Assembly (NCBI RefSeq): GCF_029894335.1
Contig: NZ_JARXZC010000054.1
Location: 1 to 35,928, forward strand
Origin: Kitasatospora sp. MAP5-34
GTDB lineage: Bacteria; Actinomycetota; Actinomycetes; Streptomycetales; Streptomycetaceae
Length of the DNA: 35,928 nt
Reading direction: 5' to 3'
Below are positions 30,919-35,928 of this stretch, piece by piece. The translations under genes and the position numbers were made by a program. How positions within the stretch are numbered: the stretch's first letter is position 1; each line of letters begins with the position of its first letter. The notes beneath the pieces are model-generated. The model saw only the letters and a list, made by a program, of their open reading frames with translations. It did no database searches and was not told where the DNA came from.

Positions 30919-31818
30919 TTACACCCAGTCCGTGCCGGTCAGCCGCTCGTAGGCCTCGATGTACTTGGCCTGGACGCGCTCGACGACCTCGGCGGGCAGC
31001 GCGGGCGGCGGCAGCTCGCCCTTGGGGTCCCAGCCGGACTCGGGGGAGGTCAGCCAGTCGCGGATGAACTGCTTGTCGAAGGAGGGCTGGGCATGGCCCG
31101 GCTCCCACTGGTCGGCCGGCCAGAAACGCGACGAGTCGGGGGTGAGCACCTCGTCGCCGATCACCAGCTCGCCGTCCAGCAGGCCGAACTCGAACTTGGT
31201 GTCGGCCAGGATGATGCCGCGCTCGCGGGCGATGTCCCGGGCCCGGGAGTACACCTGCAGCGTGGTCTGGCGCAGCGTGGTGGCCAGCTCGGCGCCGATC
31301 CGGCGGGCGGTCTCCTCGTACGAGACGTTCTCGTCGTGCTCGCCGACCTCGGCCTTGAGAGCGGGCGTGTAGATCGGGGCGGGCAGCTCGGAGCCGTCCT
31401 CCAGGCCCTCGGGCAGCGCGATACCGCAGACCGTACGGTCCCGGCGGTACTCCACCAGGCCGGAGCCGGTCAGGTAGCCACGGGCCACGCACTCGACCGG
31501 GGCCATCTCCAGGCTGCGGCAGATCAGCGTGCGGCCCTTCCAGTCGGCGGGGGCGCCGGCCGGGACCTCGGTGGAGATCACGTGGTTGGGCACGATGTCG
31601 GCGATCCGCTCGAACCACCACAGCGAGAGCTGGGTGAGGATCCGGCCCTTGTCGGGGATCTCGTTGGGCAGTACCCAGTCGAAGGCGGAGGTCCGGTCGC
31701 TGGCGACCATCACCAGCCCGCCCGACTCGTTGCGGTAGAGGTCCCGCACCTTGCCGGTGTGCAGGTGGACCAGGCCGGGCACCTGGACCGGCTCGGGCTT
31801 GATGACAAATCCGCTCAA
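30919..31818 (-). CDS. purC: Phosphoribosylaminoimidazole-succinocarboxamide synthase (SAICAR synthase)
   Basis: The 299-residue enzyme joins CAIR and aspartate in purine synthesis. LVHLHTGKVRDLYRNE, VMVASDRTSAFDWVLPNEIPDKG, VECVARGYLTGSG, LADTKFEFG and DEVLTPDSSRFWPADQW are the family signatures. The start is taken as TTG 31818 (LSGFVIKPEPVQVPGL), which gives the usual length, with GAG-rich sequence upstream; longer in-frame extensions are Pro-rich and not conserved. A GTG further upstream remains possible. It is separate from the purSQL operon by about 5 kb. Confidence 0.95.
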   Translation of the reverse strand: MSGFVIKPEPVQVPGLVHLHTGKVRDLYRNESGGLVMVASDRTSAFDWVLPNEIPDKGRILTQLSLWWFERIADIVPNHVISTEVPAGAPADWKGRTLICRSLEMAPVECVARGYLTGSGLVEYRRDRTVCGIALPEGLEDGSELPAPIYTPALKAEVGEHDENVSYEETARRIGAELATTLRQTTLQVYSRARDIARERGIILADTKFEFGLLDGELVIGDEVLTPDSSRFWPADQWEPGHAQPSFDKQFIRDWLTSPESGWDPKGELPPPALPAEVVERVQAKYIEAYERLTGTDWV

Positions 31819-31985
31819 GGTCGTCTCAGTCCTCAGGTGTGATTCGCGCGTCGGCACGCCGCGAAGTGGGGAGGTCACTGGCCCCGAGTCTTTCACGGAC
31901 GCCTTCTCCTGCTCGCCCAAGGGCGCGCTCGGACCCGGCGCCGACGCACGGGGCGGCCCCACGCCCACCCCCGGTGGCGCGGGTG

Positions 31986-33524
31986 TCACCCGCCCTTGCA
32001 GAGGTGGTCGAGGAGGTTGGCGGTGGCGCGCTGGATGCGCTCGTCGGTGTGGCCGGGCCGGTCCAGGGCGGGCGACCAGGCGAAGGTGCCGGAGGCGAAG
32101 ACGTACGCGCCGCTCGGGGCCCGGTAGAGCGAGGTCTCCTGGTGCCGGGGGCGGCCGTCGGCGTCACGGTAGGGCGAGTGGGCGAGCAGGATCCGTTCGG
32201 TGTGTTCGGCCAGGGCGACCTTCGGGTAGTAGTGGTCGGCCTCGCCGGCCACCAGGCCCGGCAGCCCGTCGCCGTCCCGCAGGCCGGTGCCCTCCCAGAG
32301 CCAGTGGCCGGTGTTGCGGGCCACCAGCGGGACGGGCGCGGGCACGCTCCCGCCGTACTGGACGCCGAGCAGCAACTGCTCGGGCTCGCCCGCGTCCCGC
32401 CAGAGCGCGCTGTGGCTGCCGGCCAGCCCGGCGGCCGAGTGGCCGACCGGGACGCGCTGGCGCTTGCGGCAGTTGAGCATCCGGTTCGGCTCACCGGACG
32501 GGCCCGGGGTCAGCTCGACCCGCCAGTACATGGTGTTGGCGGAGAGGAAGACCAGCGAGGTGCCGCCGTCCCTGGCCCGCTCGGCGGTCCGCCGCATCGG
32601 CTCGGACCAGTACTCGTCGTGGCCGGGGAAGATCAGAGCCTTGTGCCGGGCCGGCTCGACCAGCCCGGCGTGCAGGTCGGAGGCGGTGGCGTAGGCGAGG
32701 TCGTAGCCGTAGCGCTCGGCCCAGCGGATGAAGTCGTACGCGTGCCCGACGTGCAGCGGCAGCCCCGCCCCGGCGTGCGGGCGGTCGAAGGAGACCGTGA
32801 CGGCGGCCTCCGGCTCACCGATCAACCGCCCCTGCCCGTCCCAGGCGTGGTAGAGGCTGGCGCCGCTCAGACCGTCCTCGGGAAACAGGTTGTACGCCTG
32901 CCAGGTGATGTCCGGCAGCACCAGCAGCAGCTCGGCCGGGTGCGTCCGGTGGTCGAAGTCCCGGACGGTGAACGGGATGTGGCTGCGGTGCAGGTTGTCC
33001 GACGTGGTGAGCACCGCGACGTACGCGCCCGGCCCCCAGTGCTGCGGGACGTGCAACCGCCAGGACTGCCACCAGTGATGGCAGGAGACCGTCCGCCCGA
33101 CCACCAGCGGCGCGGCCTGCGCGAGGCCGGCGATCCGTGGGCTGGCCGTCATGTGGCGGGCGCCGTCGCCCCCGTAGTGCCCGATCCGGTAGACGTCCAC
33201 GGTGAACTCGCGGGGCGGGTTCACCGTGACCCGGAAGTCCACCGCGCCACCCGGGCGGACCACCCCGGCGGAGGCGAACCCCTTGATCTGCTGGTCCACG
33301 TCGTCGGAGTTCCCCGGGGTGCCGGCCGGCGGCTTCCGGTGCGGCGCCGCCAGCGGCTGCTGGCCGGGCGCGTCCAGGCTGACGTACCAGGGCACCGCCC
33401 CCTCGGTACCGGCCACATAGTGGTCCGGGCTCCGCAACCAGGGCAGCGGGCCCTGGCCGAAGGGGTCGGAGACGCCGTGTGCCAGCGTCCCGGACTCCCA
33501 GCGGCGGTTGAGTTCCGTCCCCAC
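31986..33524 (-). CDS. N,N-dimethylformamidase large-subunit-like protein
   Basis: The 512-residue protein shows the C-terminal domain of the N,N-dimethylformamidase beta-subunit family: VDVYRIGHYGGDGARHM, VGRTVSCHHWWQSWRLHVP, GAYVAVLTTSDNLHRSHIPF, then WQAYNLFPEDGLSGASLYHAW, SFDRPHAGAGLPL, ALIFPGHDEYWSEPMRRTAE, SLVFLSANTMYWRVEL. The HDEYWS, NTMYWR and YNLF motifs are characteristic. In DMFase this subunit binds iron through Tyr and Glu residues, but many homologues without the small subunit exist and their reaction is unknown; no small subunit is visible. The start is GTG 33524, with GGGAGGGG directly upstream; a longer frame adds His/Cys-rich residues and is rejected. An AT-rich palindrome lies 105 bases upstream. 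Confidence 0.85.
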   Translation of the reverse strand: MGTELNRRWESGTLAHGVSDPFGQGPLPWLRSPDHYVAGTEGAVPWYVSLDAPGQQPLAAPHRKPPAGTPGNSDDVDQQIKGFASAGVVRPGGAVDFRVTVNPPREFTVDVYRIGHYGGDGARHMTASPRIAGLAQAAPLVVGRTVSCHHWWQSWRLHVPQHWGPGAYVAVLTTSDNLHRSHIPFTVRDFDHRTHPAELLLVLPDITWQAYNLFPEDGLSGASLYHAWDGQGRLIGEPEAAVTVSFDRPHAGAGLPLHVGHAYDFIRWAERYGYDLAYATASDLHAGLVEPARHKALIFPGHDEYWSEPMRRTAERARDGGTSLVFLSANTMYWRVELTPGPSGEPNRMLNCRKRQRVPVGHSAAGLAGSHSALWRDAGEPEQLLLGVQYGGSVPAPVPLVARNTGHWLWEGTGLRDGDGLPGLVAGEADHYYPKVALAEHTERILLAHSPYRDADGRPRHQETSLYRAPSGAYVFASGTFAWSPALDRPGHTDERIQRATANLLDHLCKGG

Positions 33525-33628
33525 GCGCCCCTCCCACAGTTCACGCGCCCGCCAATGGCATGTGCCATGCGGATGTGCGTGCGCTCCAGCACACCACAAG
33601 ACGCTGGCGCTGCGTCACCCCACGGTAG

Positions 33629-33643
33629 CAACAAGTATTGTTG
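33629..33643. promoter_or_regulatory. CAACAA-GTA-TTGTTG palindrome in an AT-rich promoter
   Basis: The 15-bp palindrome with 6-bp arms sits in the only clearly AT-rich patch on this side of the window (about 33626-33665), upstream of the dimethylformamidase-like gene. A weak -35/-10 pair (TTACAG, 17 nt, ATACTT on the minus strand) overlaps it, so a bound protein would block transcription. Confidence 0.6.
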
Positions 33644-33700
33644 AAAATTGATTCGCTGTAACTTGCCGTAGTCGGCCAGTCGCAGCTCACACGCGCCCGG

Positions 33701-35230
33701 TCACAGTCTGACCGGCCGCTCCAGCCGGACCCCGGCCGCCTCCAGCCAGGCCCGCAGCGGAGCGTCCTTACCCTGTTCGACCGCCTGTGCCACCGCGATC
33801 GCCAGGTCGCTCCGGCGCACCCCGCCGATGAGCAGCACCGGCCCGTCGAGCCAGTCCAGCCCCGGCGTCGCGATGCCGGTGTCGAGCACCGCGCAACAGA
33901 CCGTCGCGGCGACGTGCTCGACCAGCAGGTCGCGCCCGCTGCGCGCGGGTTGCAACGGGGGCGCGACCGGCGCGGTGCGCGCCAGGTGCGAGCTGAGTGC
34001 AACTGCCAACGGCTCGCCGTCACCGTCCGCGAGCCGGGCCAGCAGCCGGGTGAGCGTCGGACCGGCCGGGGTGCGGCTCCCGGGGCTGCTCCCCGGGCCG
34101 TCCAGGGCCGCCTGGAGGGCGGCGGCCTGGACCCGCCAGCCCCGGTCCGCCACCTGGGCCGGGTAGTCGTCCCAGTCCAGCTCCTGCCAGTCCCGGGCCG
34201 GACCCGGCGGATCGCCGAAGAACAGCTCGGCCGCGAGCAGCGAGACGGCGGCGTCCATCTCCCCCGGCTCCTCCAGCAGGTCGCAGGCCGGGCGGTCGCC
34301 GAGCCGGCTCTCGTACCCGTCGGCGAGCCGGTCGCGGCGGGACAGCTCGGTGAGGGCCGCCACCACGCCCGCGTCGAGGTGCGCCGGGTGCCGACCGAGC
34401 CGCCAGGCGGGCAGCGCGACCCTGGTCAGCAGCCGGTCCCACCCGGCGTAGGCGAGGCCGACCTGCTCCTGGGCGGCGATCCGCAGGCCGTAGTCGACCG
34501 CCTTCGCCTGGTCGGACGCCCAGCCCGCGACCGCCCGCTCCAGCTCGGCGGAGTGCTCCCGGCAGGCCGAGAGCAGGGTCCGGGTGACCCGGCCGACCAG
34601 CAGCCCGGCCGGGCCCCGGTGGGGCTCGCCGAGCGCGGCGTCCAGGCTGCGGACGAAGCGGCGGGCAGCGGCGATCTCCGGGTCGACGGCCGCCGCCGTA
34701 CCGGCCACCACCGGCGCGAGCAGCGCGCGCAGCTCACCGGCCCGCATCCACCAGAGGAACGGCGAGCCGATCACCAGGACGGGCGCGGGCGGGTCCGCCG
34801 GGCGGCGGGCGAAGACGCCGAGGCGCGGATGGGCGTCCTCCAGCCAGCTGTCGCAGTCCGGGGTGAGCGCGATGGCGGCGGGGGCGGGCACCTCGAGGCG
34901 CTCCGCCAGCTCGTTGATCAGCCGGTACAGCTCGGGAGCGTCCGCCGGCTCCACCGGGACGGCCGGAGTCCGGGGTGGCACGGCTCTGGCGTGGGCCCGC
35001 GCCACCAGATAGGCGGCCAGCAGCGTGACCGCCGCGACCGCGCAGACCACCCATCGGACGGCGTCCCACCCCGCACTGTCGGCAGAGCCGGGCGCGCCGA
35101 GCCGGCCGGTGATCCGCCCGGCGAGCAGCACCACCGCGAGCGCGGCGGGCAGCGCGGCGACGGCCAGGGCGAGCCCTCGGACCCGCAGCACGGCCTGGGC
35201 ACGTGCGCGGGCTGCGTCAACAGCTGCCAT
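33701..35230 (-). CDS. Membrane protein resembling an M48 peptidase without its zinc site
   Basis: The 509-residue protein has two N-terminal transmembrane helices (about 18-38 and 58-78) and then a cytoplasmic domain. Residues 98-178 follow the plan of HtpX/M48 peptidases: APELYRLINELAERLEVPAP, a strand ending in PVLVIGSPFLWWM, then AGELRALLAPVVAGTAAAVD, where M48 enzymes have ELRALLAHELGH. The HExxH is replaced by P-V-V-A-G (173-177), so no zinc can bind there. The remaining 300 residues are helical and Ala/Leu-rich, with no motif I know. Probably a scaffold or sensor. ATG 35230 is chosen over GTG 35242 for better ribosome-site spacing. Function unknown. Confidence 0.7.
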   Translation of the reverse strand: MAAVDAARARAQAVLRVRGLALAVAALPAALAVVLLAGRITGRLGAPGSADSAGWDAVRWVVCAVAAVTLLAAYLVARAHARAVPPRTPAVPVEPADAPELYRLINELAERLEVPAPAAIALTPDCDSWLEDAHPRLGVFARRPADPPAPVLVIGSPFLWWMRAGELRALLAPVVAGTAAAVDPEIAAARRFVRSLDAALGEPHRGPAGLLVGRVTRTLLSACREHSAELERAVAGWASDQAKAVDYGLRIAAQEQVGLAYAGWDRLLTRVALPAWRLGRHPAHLDAGVVAALTELSRRDRLADGYESRLGDRPACDLLEEPGEMDAAVSLLAAELFFGDPPGPARDWQELDWDDYPAQVADRGWRVQAAALQAALDGPGSSPGSRTPAGPTLTRLLARLADGDGEPLAVALSSHLARTAPVAPPLQPARSGRDLLVEHVAATVCCAVLDTGIATPGLDWLDGPVLLIGGVRRSDLAIAVAQAVEQGKDAPLRAWLEAAGVRLERPVRL

Positions 35231-35766
35231 ACGGCGCGGCACCCCCTTCGGAGCGCTCGAAGGCCGCTGGATCGCGAGCGGCCCCAGGAGCTGAGGTCGC
35301 TACGGTCCGGACGCCCGAGCCGACTCGAAATGATCAGTATCCGACCGGGAAACGGCGGCAGCCGACCCCGGTTGTGCTTCCTGCATGGCGCTTCTGACAG
35401 TTTTGACGCCCACCTGTGGGCGGGCGTTCCAGATCGCCACGGTTTCCACCCGTCCTGGTGACGACTCACGCATTCGGGACGCCCCAAGACCCGGGCGGGA
35501 CCCGAGCACCGGCGCGGGGAGCAGCCCCCTCCGCACCGCCGTTCCCAGCATCCCCCCGGCGGAGCCGGGCCACCCGGCGGCGATCACCGTGGCGAGGCAG
35601 CCGCCACAGCGATCCAGCGCACCCTAAGGCCGTCGGCGGGACCGCGTCAGCCGGATGCCGACTCCATCACTCGAAGGGCTGGAATTCCTACCCCCGTACG
35701 GTGTGGCGGCTGGCCTTGGACGAGCGCCTCTGGTGACTCCGCCATTAGGCGCCCGGTCATACAAGA
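35231..35766. other. Intergenic stretch before the terminal poly-G block
   Basis: These 536 bases precede the M48-like gene's start and contain its promoter. Several short frames cross the stretch but show no ribosome binding site, conserved motif or biased codon use. I see no gene, RNA or repeat I can support. Confidence 0.5.
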
Positions 35767-35874
<108 letters not shown>

Positions 35875-35928
35875 GGTCCGTGGTGTGTGCCGGTGCTGTG
35901 CCGGTCGAGAGTGCGAGGAGACTGACCG

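Noticed and set aside
35300..35587. Minus-strand frame of 95 codons near the right end
   Set aside because: No ribosome binding site or family features, and the sequence is composition-driven.

Overview
The window is high-GC actinobacterial DNA, most likely from Streptomyces or a close relative such as Kitasatospora. The signs are dense genes with GC-rich third positions, GTG/TTG starts, long perfect hairpins between convergent genes, an Lsr2-type protein, a DUF3151/DUF3152 pair, a mycothiol-dependent isomerase-type protein and a perfect parS palindrome. It is chromosomal core with one accessory-looking operon, not a telomere, prophage or plasmid. Both ends carry long poly-C/poly-G stretches that look like sequencing or assembly artefacts; the first interrupts a molybdopterin oxidoreductase gene.

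Left part (1-11360, all minus strand): a truncated membrane-anchored molybdopterin oxidoreductase, a membrane-anchored esterase, then a tightly packed operon. In transcription order this is a LysR regulator, a 4-oxalocrotonate-tautomerase-like protein, a DRE-TIM aldolase (4-hydroxy-2-oxovalerate aldolase type), an alpha/beta-hydrolase-like protein without its nucleophile serine, a fusion of an isopropylmalate/tartrate-dehydrogenase-like enzyme with a CinA-like domain, an RraA-family aldolase, a DUF6282 amidohydrolase-like protein and a Bcr/CflA exporter. Six of these genes overlap at start/stop codons. I cannot match the set to a described pathway. It looks like a dedicated route for a small hydroxy- or oxo-acid and is the best candidate here for an undescribed system.

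Middle part (11837-22495): a DUF2617 gene with a repeat-built insertion, a membrane-fused spermidine-synthase-like gene, a CoxG-like gene, pyrE, a DedA gene, fba, DUF3151, a DUF3152 metzincin-like protein, a P-loop ATPase with a beta-propeller-like tail bracketed by 24-bp direct repeats, and a maleylpyruvate-isomerase-family gene. A parS site lies inside the hairpin between pyrE and dedA.

Right part (22559-35230): the purL-purQ-purS operon, an Lsr2-like gene, two identical tRNA-Gly(GCC) genes, an ABC transporter coupled to a NarL-type two-component system, purC, an N,N-dimethylformamidase-large-subunit-like protein and a membrane protein resembling an M48 peptidase without its zinc site. From memory of the S. 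coelicolor map, the pyrE/fba block and the purC-purL block sit on opposite sides of oriC there, so their closeness here may record a rearrangement.
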